This document shows positions 17,471 through 26,768 of a stretch of DNA of 64,000 nucleotides, in pieces. Under the pieces are notes generated by a model. It was not told the origin of the DNA, ran no database searches, and saw only the letters and a program-made list of their open reading frames with translations. The translations under genes and the position numbers were made by a program. The DNA comes from Clostridia bacterium (lineage in GTDB: Bacteria; Bacillota; Clostridia; Oscillospirales; Acutalibacteraceae), in the NCBI GenBank assembly GCA_017435665.1, contig JAFSEP010000041.1:53995-117994 (forward strand), given 5' to 3'. The first letter of the stretch is position 1; each line of letters begins with the position of its first letter.

Positions 17471-18250
17471 TTAAATATGAAGTATAAATTTATCCTGATT
17501 CTTATTAAACATTATCAGACCGATAATGCTTGTTATAACGCCGAATGTCAAGGCATAAAGACAGGTCTCCAATTCAAGAGGCTGACCGTCAATTATGCAG
17601 AATCTGAAATTCTTGATGATACAGTAAAGAGGATTGATATTAAGCACCCATTCCTTACCGCTTGCGGCAAACCTGTCAACCTTATAGAAAATAGCGCAGG
17701 TATACATTATGAGAGTGAGAGCGATACCCCATAAGTATTCAAAGTCTCTGAAAAAGACACCGATTGTGGCAAATATCATACCGCTTCCGAAAGCGAGAAT
17801 AAACAAAAGTATTAAGGGAACTATCGCACCGAAAATATACCACGTGGGATAAACGCCTAACACAAGACTTACAACAGCAAGAATTATCAGTGAGATACCG
17901 AAGGTTACATAAGATGAAAGTATACTTGACAAAGGATAAAGATACTTCGGCACGTATACCTTCTTGATCATACCTGAATTTCCTCGGATAGATCTTACAC
18001 AGGACCTTGTTGATCCGCTGTAAAAGCTGTATAAAAGTCGTCCGCTGAGAATGTATACGGGGAAGCTCTTATCGTTATTTCCGAAAAGAGTTCCGAAAAT
18101 AAATGTAAGAACAATCATCTCGAGAAGGGGCTCAATAAGAGTCCAGATAATTCCCAGATATGAGCTTCTGTATTTCAGCTTGATATCCTTCTTAACATTT
18201 TCCGCAAGGAAATGTCTGTAATGCATAAAGTTTTTAATAATACCGTTCAT
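17471..18250 (-). CDS. ABC-2 type polysaccharide/teichoic acid export permease (TagG/Wzm-like)
   Basis: 259 residues, six hydrophobic helices, with the family's N-terminal KDIKLKYRSSYLGIIWTLIEPL motif. Forms the membrane channel with the ATPase encoded at 20489-21334 and exports a lipid-linked polymer. Starts six bases after the GT2 gene. The ligand is unknown; the CDP-glycerol transferase partner points to a teichoic-acid-like polymer. Confidence 0.9.
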   Translation of the reverse strand: MNGIIKNFMHYRHFLAENVKKDIKLKYRSSYLGIIWTLIEPLLEMIVLTFIFGTLFGNNDKSFPVYILSGRLLYSFYSGSTRSCVRSIRGNSGMIKKVYVPKYLYPLSSILSSYVTFGISLIILAVVSLVLGVYPTWYIFGAIVPLILLFILAFGSGMIFATIGVFFRDFEYLWGIALTLIMYTCAIFYKVDRFAASGKEWVLNINPLYCIIKNFRFCIIDGQPLELETCLYALTFGVITSIIGLIMFNKNQDKFILHI

Positions 18251-18256
18251 TTAACT

Positions 18257-19249
18257 TTATCCCTTCATAAGTTTGTTGACCTTCCTGAGAAAGTCTGTAT
18301 TTTTCAGCTTTTTAAAATCTTCTTTTTTGCCCCGTTCGAGACATTTTATCTGTTTTAATTCGTATTTATTGAAAAGACTTACATTTTCTGTTTCCGTATT
18401 GTTCTCTCTGTAAAATGCGGTCATCTCAGAAAGAATATCCCCGTTTTCCTCGAAGGAGTCTTCTTTGAGTATACCCAGGGCAAGAGCTCTTGCCGAAAAC
18501 ATCATCTGTCTGAGCAGCTCCTCTTTTGACTCGGGATAAACATCTTTCACATCCTCATATCTGAGCATATGTGCCTTAAACCTGTGATAGAGATTTTTGA
18601 CGCTCAGTGAATGTGAAATACTGCCCTCTCTGATGAAATAGTTGAATTTATATTTGGGAAGAACCGTTACCTTTTCCGATTTCATAAGATATTTGTAAAC
18701 AGTTGCAATATCCTCAAAATTCAAACCCTTAGGAAACTGAACACCCTCTGTTACAGAACGGTGATACACCTTGTTCCCTACGTAGTTTTTGATTTTACCG
18801 TCACAAAACAGCTCCTTAGCCGCTTCATCACCGCTGAGAACGGTCTTTTCGCCGTAGTTGGGAAATTCCGTATTCTCCCTGCCGAACCTTCTCATTCCGC
18901 AGATTACGGTCTGACTGTCACCTATATCAGCAAGCATATATTCATACATATCCGGGTCAGCGTAATCATCGCTGTCCATAAAGGTTATGTAATCCCCTGT
19001 TGCCTCGGCATAGCCTGTATTCCTGGCATCTGAAAGACCGCCGTTTACCTTGTGGATAACCTTTACTCTGCTGTCCTTGGAGGCGTAAGCATCACACATC
19101 TGCGGACAGTTATCGTCGCTTCCGTCGTCAACCAGAATAACCTCAAGGTTTTTATAGGTCTGCTCAAGAACAGAGCTCACACATCTGTCAAGGTATTCCT
19201 CTGTTCTGAAAACGGGAATTATAACACTCAGTTTCTTATCTTCAGACAT
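18257..19249 (-). CDS. Glycosyltransferase family 2
   Basis: 330 residues. GT-A fold with KLSVIIPVFRTEEYLDRCV (6-24), ILVDDGSDDNC, GGLSDARNTG and the FMDSDDYADPD metal motif. C-terminal helical part (200-330) ends in Lys-rich residues. Presumed to add a sugar from a nucleotide donor to the wall polymer. Ten bases downstream of the CDP-glycerol transferase gene. Confidence 0.9.
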   Translation of the reverse strand: MSEDKKLSVIIPVFRTEEYLDRCVSSVLEQTYKNLEVILVDDGSDDNCPQMCDAYASKDSRVKVIHKVNGGLSDARNTGYAEATGDYITFMDSDDYADPDMYEYMLADIGDSQTVICGMRRFGRENTEFPNYGEKTVLSGDEAAKELFCDGKIKNYVGNKVYHRSVTEGVQFPKGLNFEDIATVYKYLMKSEKVTVLPKYKFNYFIREGSISHSLSVKNLYHRFKAHMLRYEDVKDVYPESKEELLRQMMFSARALALGILKEDSFEENGDILSEMTAFYRENNTETENVSLFNKYELKQIKCLERGKKEDFKKLKNTDFLRKVNKLMKG

Positions 19250-19259
19250 TTTTCTCTCC

Positions 19260-20453
19260 TCAGATATTCTTTATTGCTTCATATATTCTTTCGCAGTTAT
19301 TCTTGTCTCTTAACGGGAAGAAGCTCTCGAGACGAGCCTTGTATTTTTCTGTCATAACAGGTGTCTTCACAAGGCTTTCCAGCTCGGTCAGAAGTGATTT
19401 TTCATCATATGCAACCTTACCGAAACCGTCTCTTTCGTAATTGAAATAACCCTCTTTAAAATGCTCATTCCTGTATTTATCATAATCGAACTGATAATAC
19501 AGCACCGGCTTCTGCATATAAGCAAAATCCATAACAGCACTCGTATAATCTGTAAGCATAAGCATTGATTCCTTCATAAGAAGCTGAAGGTCATATTCCT
19601 CCCAATTTGCAACAAATACTCTGCCACTTTCCGTTTTAACATCGTCAAAGCAATGCGCCACGTTTCGGTGAGGGAAGAACGCCACGCTTACGTCATATCT
19701 GTCACATATTTCGCTGAGTGCATCACTTTCAATAAAGCTGCGCCAGGTTTTATAGTATTCCGATTCGGTTATATGCTTATTGCTGTTCTTCTTATAAGGA
19801 TCGCTTGATGCTGTTCTCAGCCAGCTTCTCCATGTTGGAGCGATAAGTATCTGTCTTTTCTGCTCATAAGGCTCAAGCAGATAATCAAATCTTGAAAACC
19901 CGGTATAAACAACATAGCCTTCGGGATAGCCGAAGTTTTCTTTTACAAATTCATATTCAGGCTTTGCACCGCAGATGAAAAGACGCATCTTTGTGTTGGG
20001 ATAAATAAACACATCAGCCATATCCTTTGTAATTCCGTGCTGAAGGAATACTCTTTTATTCTTCAGTATTCCGTAAACCTCAAGGAGATAGCAGACCGCC
20101 GCATTTGGCTTTCCTCCCTTCTGGGAGCTGATATTAACGGAAGCCGTCAGATAATAAACCCAATGCTTAAATGTCCCATATTCAACAGTTTCACCTAAAT
20201 CTTTAACCTTTTCATAATCGGGAGACTTACTGCTTATTGCATAGACAACATCCTGCTCCCTGTGATTTTCGACCACGTGTTTATAAAACCAATAGCCGTT
20301 ATCTCGTGCCTCGTTTTTATATTCGCAGACCAGCCACATATTTTTTCTTTTTCTCTTATAAATCATAGCTATGGGATAAGCGGTTACAAACAGAATTATA
20401 TGAAACAAATCTTTGAAACTGACAGCTTTAAGCTTTTTAAAAAATGTTTTCAT
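19260..20453 (-). CDS. CDP-glycerol glycerophosphotransferase family protein (TagB/TagF-like)
   Basis: 397 residues. An N-terminal basic/hydrophobic segment (7-30) binds membrane. The catalytic half shows LQHGITKDM, PTWRSWLR, FFPHRN and the C-terminal LTDYTSAVMDFAYMQKPVLY, all hallmarks of TagB/TagF enzymes, which transfer glycerol- or ribitol-phosphate to a lipid-linked acceptor. Whether it primes or polymerises cannot be decided. In operon with ABC exporter genes. Confidence 0.9.
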   Translation of the reverse strand: MKTFFKKLKAVSFKDLFHIILFVTAYPIAMIYKRKRKNMWLVCEYKNEARDNGYWFYKHVVENHREQDVVYAISSKSPDYEKVKDLGETVEYGTFKHWVYYLTASVNISSQKGGKPNAAVCYLLEVYGILKNKRVFLQHGITKDMADVFIYPNTKMRLFICGAKPEYEFVKENFGYPEGYVVYTGFSRFDYLLEPYEQKRQILIAPTWRSWLRTASSDPYKKNSNKHITESEYYKTWRSFIESDALSEICDRYDVSVAFFPHRNVAHCFDDVKTESGRVFVANWEEYDLQLLMKESMLMLTDYTSAVMDFAYMQKPVLYYQFDYDKYRNEHFKEGYFNYERDGFGKVAYDEKSLLTELESLVKTPVMTEKYKARLESFFPLRDKNNCERIYEAIKNI

Positions 20454-20488
20454 ATTTATCCCACCTTTTTGTAAGTGATGATTTTACT

Positions 20489-21334
20489 TTACTGCTTTGC
20501 CTGAGGCTGAATAATATATTCCGTATTCTTTATTACCAGGTCATTTACCTGCTGCTGTACCTTCTTCTTCTCCTGCTCGGCTTGTTTTATCTGAGCATCA
20601 TCAGTCATCTCTCTGTAAATCTTTGTAACGTCAAGAACGTCACCCTGAGCAATGATCCTTCCCTTTTCGAGAAGTATTGCTTTATTGCAGAGCCTTTCAA
20701 CCTGTGCAACGGAATGAGAAACGAAAAGAACCGTCACACCCTCGTCAAACATCTTCATTATCTTTGCTTCGCTCTTTTTTCTGAACTTAGCATCACCGAC
20801 AGAAAGTACCTCATCAAGAATGAGAATGTCGGGGCAGACAATGGTTGCAATAGCGAAGCCGAGTCGGGAACGCATACCTGATGAATAGTTTTTCATCGGC
20901 ACATCGATAAACTCGCCAAGCTCCGAAAATTCAACTATCTCGTCATATTTCTCCTTGAGGAAAGCCTTTGAATAACCGAGAACAGAGCCGTAAAGGAAGA
21001 TGTTTTCTCTGCCGGTATATTCCATATTGAAACCTGCACCAAGTTCAATGAGGGGAGCAATCTTACCCCTGCGTATAACCTCACCCTCCGTAGGCTTATA
21101 AACCCCGGCAACCACCTTCATAAGAGTACTCTTACCGGCGCCGTTAAGTCCGAGCACACCGAGACGGTCTCCCTTTTCAAGAGAAAAAGAAATGTCCTTC
21201 AGTGCCCAGAATTCATTATATTTAAGCTCTCTTTTCAGCAGCTTTATTACGTATACCTTGAGACTGTCTACCTTCTCCTTGCTGAGATTGAATTTTATGC
21301 TGACATTCTTGAGTTCAAGTGCTTTCTTAGCCAT
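20489..21334 (-). CDS. ABC transporter ATPase for wall polymer export (TagH/Wzt-like)
   Basis: 281 residues. Walker A GLNGAGKST, signature YSSGMRSRLGFA, Walker B ILILDEVLSVGDAKF, H-loop FVSHSVAQV. The E-box-like LGAGFNMEYTGREN segment is typical of the polysaccharide-exporter subfamily. A Gln/Lys-rich C-terminal tail (from about 240) replaces the carbohydrate-binding domain of O-antigen Wzt proteins. First gene of the operon, behind a consensus promoter. Confidence 0.92.
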   Translation of the reverse strand: MAKKALELKNVSIKFNLSKEKVDSLKVYVIKLLKRELKYNEFWALKDISFSLEKGDRLGVLGLNGAGKSTLMKVVAGVYKPTEGEVIRRGKIAPLIELGAGFNMEYTGRENIFLYGSVLGYSKAFLKEKYDEIVEFSELGEFIDVPMKNYSSGMRSRLGFAIATIVCPDILILDEVLSVGDAKFRKKSEAKIMKMFDEGVTVLFVSHSVAQVERLCNKAILLEKGRIIAQGDVLDVTKIYREMTDDAQIKQAEQEKKKVQQQVNDLVIKNTEYIIQPQAKQ

Positions 21335-21384
21335 TTATTCCGATATCCTTTCAAAAATTAGTCAGAATATTCCATCTTCATAAT

Positions 21385-21413
21385 ATTATATCATATTAGT
21401 TTTTTTATTTCAA
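21385..21413 (-). promoter_or_regulatory. Promoter of the wall-polymer export operon
   Basis: Minus-strand TTGAAA (21413-21408), 17 bases, TATAAT (21390-21385), about 50 bases before the ABC ATPase start. Confidence 0.75.
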
Positions 21414-21447
21414 CAAAATAAAGATAAAAACAAAACATAAAGATAAA

Positions 21448-21470
21448 AGGTGGCTGTCAGTCAGCCACCT
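21448..21470 (-). terminator. Terminator of the 21495-22547 genes
   Basis: 9-bp stem AGGTGGCTG/CAGCCACCT with 5-base loop, followed on the minus strand by TTTTATCTTT. Confidence 0.8.
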
Positions 21471-21494
21471 CAAAATCATCTTTTCAAACGGAAA

Positions 21495-21956
21495 TTAATC
21501 CTCGTCATCTTCGCAATCGCATTCTTCGATCTCAAACTCAAGTGTTTCGCCGCAAGCAGGGCAATCTACCTGGCCGTCATCATCAATGCAATCGATATCG
21601 ATGCAGATTTCTTCACCGCAAGCGGGGCATGTAACTTCGATGCATTCGCAGTCATCGTCATCACAGCAGCAGTCGCAATCGTCATCGTCACAGCAATCGC
21701 AGTCACAGTCATAAACGATTTCTTCCACTTCGCCCAAAGCCTCGTCAACTTCTTCGATGTATTCCTCTAATTCGTCTACATCATCATCTAAATCTTCGAG
21801 TTCTTCTTCAATGTCGCTGATTTCACTTGCTATTTCATCAAGAGTATCAATAACTGCGGCAAAGAGCTTTGTTGTGTTGTCATCTTCATCAAGATTCAAG
21901 CCGTCCATAAGACCTCTTAAATATGCAACCTGTTCTGAAACTGACATTTCATTCAC
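21495..21956 (-). CDS. CD1247 N-terminal-domain protein with Asp/Cys-rich tail
   Basis: 153 residues. The N-terminus (SVSEQVAYLRGLMDGL, 5-20) matches the clostridial CD1247 N-terminal domain as I recall it. Residues 25-85 form an extremely acidic coiled coil (ISDIEEELEDLDDDVDELEE). Residues 90-112 are almost only Asp and Cys (DCDCDCC, DCDCCCDDDDCEC), followed by a CPACGEEI...CPACGETL zinc ribbon. The Asp/Cys stretch suggests metal binding. Downstream of efp by 33 bases, probably co-transcribed. Function unknown. Confidence 0.85.
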   Translation of the reverse strand: MNEMSVSEQVAYLRGLMDGLNLDEDDNTTKLFAAVIDTLDEIASEISDIEEELEDLDDDVDELEEYIEEVDEALGEVEEIVYDCDCDCCDDDDCDCCCDDDDCECIEVTCPACGEEICIDIDCIDDDGQVDCPACGETLEFEIEECDCEDDED

Positions 21957-21989
21957 CCTTTCTTATATTTTTATCAAAACCTGACAGAA

Positions 21990-22547
21990 TTATGCTCTGC
22001 CAAGGTATTCGCCTGTTCTTGTATCGATCTGGATCATTTCACCCTCGTCGATGAAGAGAGGAACCTTAACCTCTGCACCTGTTTCAAGTGTAGCCGGCTT
22101 TGTAACATTTGTTGCTGTATCGCCCTTTACGCCCGGATCTGACTTTGTTACCTGAAGAACAACAAAGTTGGGGGGTTCAACACCGAAAACCTTGCCCTTG
22201 TAAGAAAGAATCTTACAAACCATATTTTCCTTAACAAACTTGAAGTTATCGGGAAGATCTGACTCGTTAATGGGAACAAGCTCGTATGTTTCCTGATCCA
22301 TAAAGTAGTAAAGTCCGCCATCCTCGTATGAATATTCCATATCCTTTCTTTCAATGAAAGCGGTGGGGAATTTTGCTGAGGGGTTATAGCTCTTTTCTGT
22401 AACAGCGCCTGTAATAACGTTCTTTGTCTTTGTTCTTACGAAGGCTGCGCCCTTACCCGGCTTAACATGCTGGAATTCAACAACCTGAAGAACGTTGCCG
22501 TCTTCTTCAAAAGTTACGCCATTTCTGAAATCGCCTGCACTAATCAT
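21990..22547 (-). CDS. efp: Translation elongation factor P
   Basis: 185 residues with three beta-barrel domains. It binds between the P and E sites and rescues ribosomes stalled at polyproline. The tip loop is KPGKGAAF with Lys32, the residue modified in Bacillus EF-P. The C-terminus ([19 protein letters not shown]) is the canonical EF-P signature. GGAGGATAAATT ribosome site. No modification enzyme gene is adjacent. Confidence 0.97.
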   Translation of the reverse strand: MISAGDFRNGVTFEEDGNVLQVVEFQHVKPGKGAAFVRTKTKNVITGAVTEKSYNPSAKFPTAFIERKDMEYSYEDGGLYYFMDQETYELVPINESDLPDNFKFVKENMVCKILSYKGKVFGVEPPNFVVLQVTKSDPGVKGDTATNVTKPATLETGAEVKVPLFIDEGEMIQIDTRTGEYLGRA

Positions 22548-22586
22548 AATTTATCCTCCAAAATTTATAAATAAATCTTCGGTGAT

Positions 22587-22615
22587 ATTTTATACTATTA
22601 TTGAAAAGATTTCAA
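22587..22615 (-). promoter_or_regulatory. Promoter of efp
   Basis: Minus-strand TTGAAA (22615-22610), 17 bases, TAAAAT (22592-22587). Confidence 0.6.
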
Positions 22616-22706
22616 GTCTTTTTAAAAAACTAAAAGTTCTTTTTGATGTTTTTTTCGATATTTTGCGTTTTTTTGCAGTGATACGCTTTTCTTTTTAATA
22701 CTGTTG

Positions 22707-22715
22707 TGCTATAAT
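22707..22715 (+). promoter_or_regulatory. Extended -10 promoter of mltG
   Basis: TGC-TATAAT (22707-22715) lies 43 bases before the mltG start. No good -35, as is usual for extended -10 promoters. Confidence 0.6.
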
Positions 22716-22758
22716 TTCCCTCATATCGGACAAAATCTGAAAATAAAGGAGAACTGCA

Positions 22759-23583
22759 ATGAAAAAATTATTGACGGTTTTTCTGTGTTTTATTATGGCT
22801 TTTACCCTTTCAGCCTGTGCGGGAACTCCTGCCCCTGAAGAAACAACAACACAGATAACCACAACAACAACTGTTCCAAATACAGTCAGGATCACCTTCC
22901 CCGAGGGCTTCACCATTACACAGATAGCTCAGCTTCTCGAGCGAAACAGGGTATGCTCCTCTGCGGACTTTGTCAAGGCTGTGAATAATGCAGATATAAC
23001 GCAATACGATTTCCTCAAGGGAATAGATAATCATAAGGAAAGAGCCTTTTTGCTAGAAGGCTATATTTTTCCCGACACCTATGAATTTTATTTGGGTGAA
23101 AGTGCCGAAAAAGCACTCTCCCGTTTCCTTGAAAACACCGAACGTAAGCTGACCGAGGATATGTTTACTCAAGCGGAAAATCTCGGCTATACAATGGACG
23201 AAATATTGACAATAGCTTCACTGATACAAAAGGAAGCAGATATTGAAAAAGAAATGGGCAAGGTTTCCTCCGTGTTCCATAACAGGCTCAACGCCTCATA
23301 TAACCGGCTTGAAAGCGATGTGACAATCCACTATATAGAGAAATATGTCAAGCCCTTTATTGAAGGCGATAAAAACAGATACAACGAGCTTTACAATACC
23401 TATAAATGCTACGGACTGCCTGCAGGTCCTATATGCAATCCCGGCATTGCATCAATCAAGGCAGCGCTCAATCCCGAGGAAACCGATTATATGTTCTTCT
23501 TTACAGACAAGGATATGAATTATTACTATTCAAAGACATATAAAGAGCATAAGGATAAGTGGAACAATCTGGATAACAAATAA
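22759..23583 (+). CDS. mltG: Endolytic transglycosylase MltG, lipoprotein form
   Basis: 274 residues. It cleaves nascent peptidoglycan glycan strands and limits their length. YceG-like motifs: LEGYIFPDTYEF (99-110), ASLIQKEAD with catalytic Glu159, VFHNRL (172-177), LESDVTI, and YGLPAGPICNPG (218-229). Instead of the usual N-terminal membrane helix it has a lipoprotein signal (TLSAC, Cys20) and a Thr-rich linker (29-38), so it is likely lipid-anchored outside. Shorter than common MltG (about 340). AAAGGAGA ribosome site; divergent from efp. Confidence 0.9.
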   Translation: MKKLLTVFLCFIMAFTLSACAGTPAPEETTTQITTTTTVPNTVRITFPEGFTITQIAQLLERNRVCSSADFVKAVNNADITQYDFLKGIDNHKERAFLLEGYIFPDTYEFYLGESAEKALSRFLENTERKLTEDMFTQAENLGYTMDEILTIASLIQKEADIEKEMGKVSSVFHNRLNASYNRLESDVTIHYIEKYVKPFIEGDKNRYNELYNTYKCYGLPAGPICNPGIASIKAALNPEETDYMFFFTDKDMNYYYSKTYKEHKDKWNNLDNK

Positions 23584-23608
23584 TTCCCTCAGAAGGAAGG
23601 CAAAATAA

Positions 23609-24337
23609 ATGGGAACTCTTATAAATGTCGCCCTTGTTCTGGCAGGCGGCACAATCGGTCTTATATTCAAGAAAGCAATCAGCAAGGAAATTGAATATTC
23701 TATTCATAAGGCTACGGGCGTTGCAGTGCTTGTAATCGGAATATGCGGCATACTCTCAAATATGCTCACAAGCGATTCTTCAGGTAAAATTTCAAGCAAC
23801 GGTGAGCTTATTCTTGTTATCAGTCTTACCGTAGGCACCTTTATCGGTGAGATTTTAAAGCTTGACGACAGACTTAACAGAGGCTGCAAAAAAATTGAGG
23901 ATAAGTTTAAAATGTCAGGCTTTGCCAAGGGCTTCATCACCACAACTATGATATACTGTGTGGGTGCTATGGCAATAGTCGGCTCCATAAACGACGGACT
24001 TCTCGGTGACAGCACAACACTTATAACAAAGGGCATACTTGACGGCATCACCTCAATCGTTCTTGCCGCATCTCTGGGCTACGGTGTTCTGTTTTCTTCT
24101 ATCCCCATTCTCATCTATCAGGGCAGCATAACACTTCTTGCAGGTACTCTTGAGTCCGTTCTTACGGGAGCCCTTCTGAATAACATCTGTATGGTCGGAT
24201 ATGCTCTTGTTATGTGCATCGGTATTAACTTCCTTTATAACTCAGACAAGCAGATAAAGACGGTGAATATGCTCCCCTCACTCCTTGTTCCCGTGGTATA
24301 TGAGCTGATACTCAGATTGATTGAATACATAAAATAA
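23609..24337 (+). CDS. DUF554 family membrane protein
   Basis: 242 residues, about seven hydrophobic helices. N-terminus MGTLINVALVLAGGTIGLIFKK and later GLLGDSTTLITKGILDG are typical of DUF554 (YdfK/YqgA-like). Probable small-molecule membrane transporter or permease; function not established. 25 bases after mltG, likely the same transcript. Confidence 0.88.
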   Translation: MGTLINVALVLAGGTIGLIFKKAISKEIEYSIHKATGVAVLVIGICGILSNMLTSDSSGKISSNGELILVISLTVGTFIGEILKLDDRLNRGCKKIEDKFKMSGFAKGFITTTMIYCVGAMAIVGSINDGLLGDSTTLITKGILDGITSIVLAASLGYGVLFSSIPILIYQGSITLLAGTLESVLTGALLNNICMVGYALVMCIGINFLYNSDKQIKTVNMLPSLLVPVVYELILRLIEYIK

Positions 24338-24379
24338 AAAATGATACAAGGTCGGTTATGCCGACCTTGTATCATTTTT
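24337..24379. terminator. Bidirectional terminator
   Basis: A stem of 15-19 bp (ATGATACAAGGTCGG and complement) with TTATG loop, A-run before and T-run after, between the convergent DUF554 and PAP2 genes. Confidence 0.9.
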
Positions 24380-24390
24380 ATATACTGAAA

Positions 24391-25026
24391 TCAGTTCTTT
24401 TCTTTAACAAGCTTATCTTCAATCTTTGCGAAAACCTTATCTCTGAGAACCTTTTCATAAAGAGCCTTTGCGATAAATACGCCTGCAATTGCATAAAGAA
24501 TACCAACGAGCGAGCCGCCGATAACGTCTGTACAATAGTGAACATGAACGTATACTCTTGAGAAAGCCATAAGCGCCGCATAGATAACAGCGGGTGTGCC
24601 GATCTTTTTGTTGTACCAGAAAACAGCCACACATGCAGCAAATGCCGATGATGAATGTCCCGATGGGAACGACCAGCTTGAAGGCTTGTGAACGATTTCC
24701 GGGAAATTGAAGGCTCCACCCCAGGCATACTGTGTCCAGTCGAAATTAAAGGGTCTGACACGGGCGATAAGCTCCTTCAGAATAAGGTTGTTTACTACCT
24801 CCATAAACAGAAGGGAAACCAGAACCGCAACGCCTATCTGCTTGCACTTATCGTTCTTCTTGAAAATACCTACACCAAGGAAGATAAGTCCCATAAGAAT
24901 AAAAATTATACCGTCATCGCCTGAAACCGTGATCACCTTGAAAATAACGTCAAGTACGGGATTCCAGAGGTTTTCTTCAATCCACTGAAAAACATTCCAG
25001 TCAAAATGATAAATTGCTTCTAACAT
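24391..25026 (-). CDS. PAP2 family membrane phosphatase (undecaprenyl-diphosphatase-like)
   Basis: 211 residues with about five membrane helices. The three phosphatase motifs are present: KELIARVRPF (motif 1), SWSFPSGHSSSAF (motif 2, catalytic His) and SRVYVHVHYCTDVIGG (motif 3). Probable role is dephosphorylating undecaprenyl pyrophosphate or another lipid phosphate at the outer face. Monocistronic. Confidence 0.88.
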   Translation of the reverse strand: MLEAIYHFDWNVFQWIEENLWNPVLDVIFKVITVSGDDGIIFILMGLIFLGVGIFKKNDKCKQIGVAVLVSLLFMEVVNNLILKELIARVRPFNFDWTQYAWGGAFNFPEIVHKPSSWSFPSGHSSSAFAACVAVFWYNKKIGTPAVIYAALMAFSRVYVHVHYCTDVIGGSLVGILYAIAGVFIAKALYEKVLRDKVFAKIEDKLVKEKN

Positions 25027-25105
25027 TACGAATAACTCCTTTCATATATTTTTATGAATTATATCACAACAGCTATACCAAATTCAATATAAAAATTAAA
25101 AAGAG

Positions 25106-25134
25106 TTGACGAAATGTGTCGTCGATACTATAAT
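25106..25134 (+). promoter_or_regulatory. Promoter of the GPH-type transporter gene
   Basis: TTGACG, 17 bases, TATAAT. The spacer contains inverted GACGA/TCGTC arms that could be an operator. Confidence 0.7.
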
Positions 25135-25165
25135 AATCCTATAATACTACCGGGAGATGAAACTT

Positions 25166-26734
25166 ATGTCTCAGCAGAATATCACCTTCGTTGACAGAAT
25201 AAAGAAGCTCATCGGCGTTGAGCCGGGAACACAGCTAAGGCCAATGGCGGCATATAACTCGGCAATTTTCTTTTCAGGAGGCGGTCCTTACGTTATGGGC
25301 TGCTATCTGTTACCCTTCCTTACAAAGGTCGAGGGTCTTTCAACAGAGCAATACGGAACCGTTGCTCTGTTTTCCTGCATATGTGACGCCGTAACCGATC
25401 CTCTTATGGGTATCATAACAGACAGAACAAAACACAAGGACGGAAGACACCGTCCTTATCTCAAATGGGGTATTATACCTGCAATAATTGCCTTCTTCCT
25501 TATGTGGAACTCCTTCGGCATATCAGCAAAATGTCAGGGTGGCGACACAACTCCCGTTATGATTTATTACATCCTCGCCTATATGCTTTACAAAACCGTC
25601 AGCACCTTCATTGTTGTTCCTCACACGGCTATGCTTCCGGGAATTGCTCCGGGCTATAACCTGAGAACTCAGTTCAATGCCGTGCGCACCGTGTTTGATG
25701 CACTTGCAAGCTATTCCTCCTTTGCAATAGCTGCTGTTGCTCTCGGCGGTATCAACGGTATCCTTGTCACCCCAACCTTTTCCCCCGAGCACAGAGGCAG
25801 ATTCACTCTTATGGCGTGTATACTCTGTCTGTGGACAAGTCTCCCGCTTCTGTTTACCTATAAAGGTACAAAGGAGCCGAGCTCTCTCAATCAGGTCAAC
25901 GAAAAGCTCGACCTTAATGAGTTCTTCGGTCAGTATAAAAAGGTTATTAAAAACCGTGCCTTCAGACAGTATTTCCTTTTCGGATTTATTATGCTTTTCG
26001 GCTCATCCTTTGTTTCGCAAACCTTCTATTATTATCTGGAAACCGTTCTTCATCAGGAAAACGATTACACAATGCTCACCATATTTACGGCAATAGGCGA
26101 AATTCTTGCCTTTGTTCCCGCATATTTCCTCTCAATCAAAAAGAGCAAGCAGCTTCCCGCAAAGGTGTTTATGCCCCTTGCTATTTCAGCTCTCACTCTT
26201 GCGTGGCTGACAAGGAACTCCGGAAGTCCCTATGTTATTTTCCTTGTTGAATTTATGTACGGTCTCGGTCTTGCAGGTATGGCAGGCGTTCAGAACAATA
26301 TTTTCCCCGACGTTACCGACGTTGATGAAATGATAACGGGTGAAAGACGAGAAGGCGTTATCTCCACCTTCTCAACCTTTGTTAAAAAGTTTGTCAGCGG
26401 TTTTGCCGCCTTCGGCATCGGAAAGCTTCTGGGCTGGTTCGGATATAACACTCAGCTTACGGGAGCAGAGCAGTCAGACAGAGCCGTTTTCGGTGTTACG
26501 GTATGCTTTACCGTTATACCTATGTGTTTCCTTCTCTGTTCGCTTATTTCCATTCTCCGTTACAGACTTACCAGAGAAAAGCTAGACTTTATAAGGGGAA
26601 AGATACAGGAAAAAAAGGAAAACGGATTTGCTGTTCTTACTGACGAGGAAACAAAGGAGCTTGAAAAAATTGCAGGTCTTAAAATCAGTGAAATGTGGAT
26701 AGGCCAAAAGGAAAATGTGACAAACTGTGAATAA
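25166..26734 (+). CDS. GPH-family sugar:cation symporter (MelB-like)
   Basis: 522 residues, about 12 membrane helices. DPLMGIITDRTKHKDGRHRPYLKWG-type loop after helix 2 marks the glycoside-pentoside-hexuronide family (acidic helix II site and loop). Extra hydrophilic C-terminal tail of about 50 residues (EKLDFIRGKIQEKKEN). ATG 25166 is preferred because CGGGAG lies 9 bases upstream and would overlap ATG 25157. Substrate unknown; no glycosidase is adjacent. Confidence 0.85.
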   Translation: MSQQNITFVDRIKKLIGVEPGTQLRPMAAYNSAIFFSGGGPYVMGCYLLPFLTKVEGLSTEQYGTVALFSCICDAVTDPLMGIITDRTKHKDGRHRPYLKWGIIPAIIAFFLMWNSFGISAKCQGGDTTPVMIYYILAYMLYKTVSTFIVVPHTAMLPGIAPGYNLRTQFNAVRTVFDALASYSSFAIAAVALGGINGILVTPTFSPEHRGRFTLMACILCLWTSLPLLFTYKGTKEPSSLNQVNEKLDLNEFFGQYKKVIKNRAFRQYFLFGFIMLFGSSFVSQTFYYYLETVLHQENDYTMLTIFTAIGEILAFVPAYFLSIKKSKQLPAKVFMPLAISALTLAWLTRNSGSPYVIFLVEFMYGLGLAGMAGVQNNIFPDVTDVDEMITGERREGVISTFSTFVKKFVSGFAAFGIGKLLGWFGYNTQLTGAEQSDRAVFGVTVCFTVIPMCFLLCSLISILRYRLTREKLDFIRGKIQEKKENGFAVLTDEETKELEKIAGLKISEMWIGQKENVTNCE

Positions 26735-26768
26735 ATTAATTTATATTAATTAAAATAATATAAATGCT

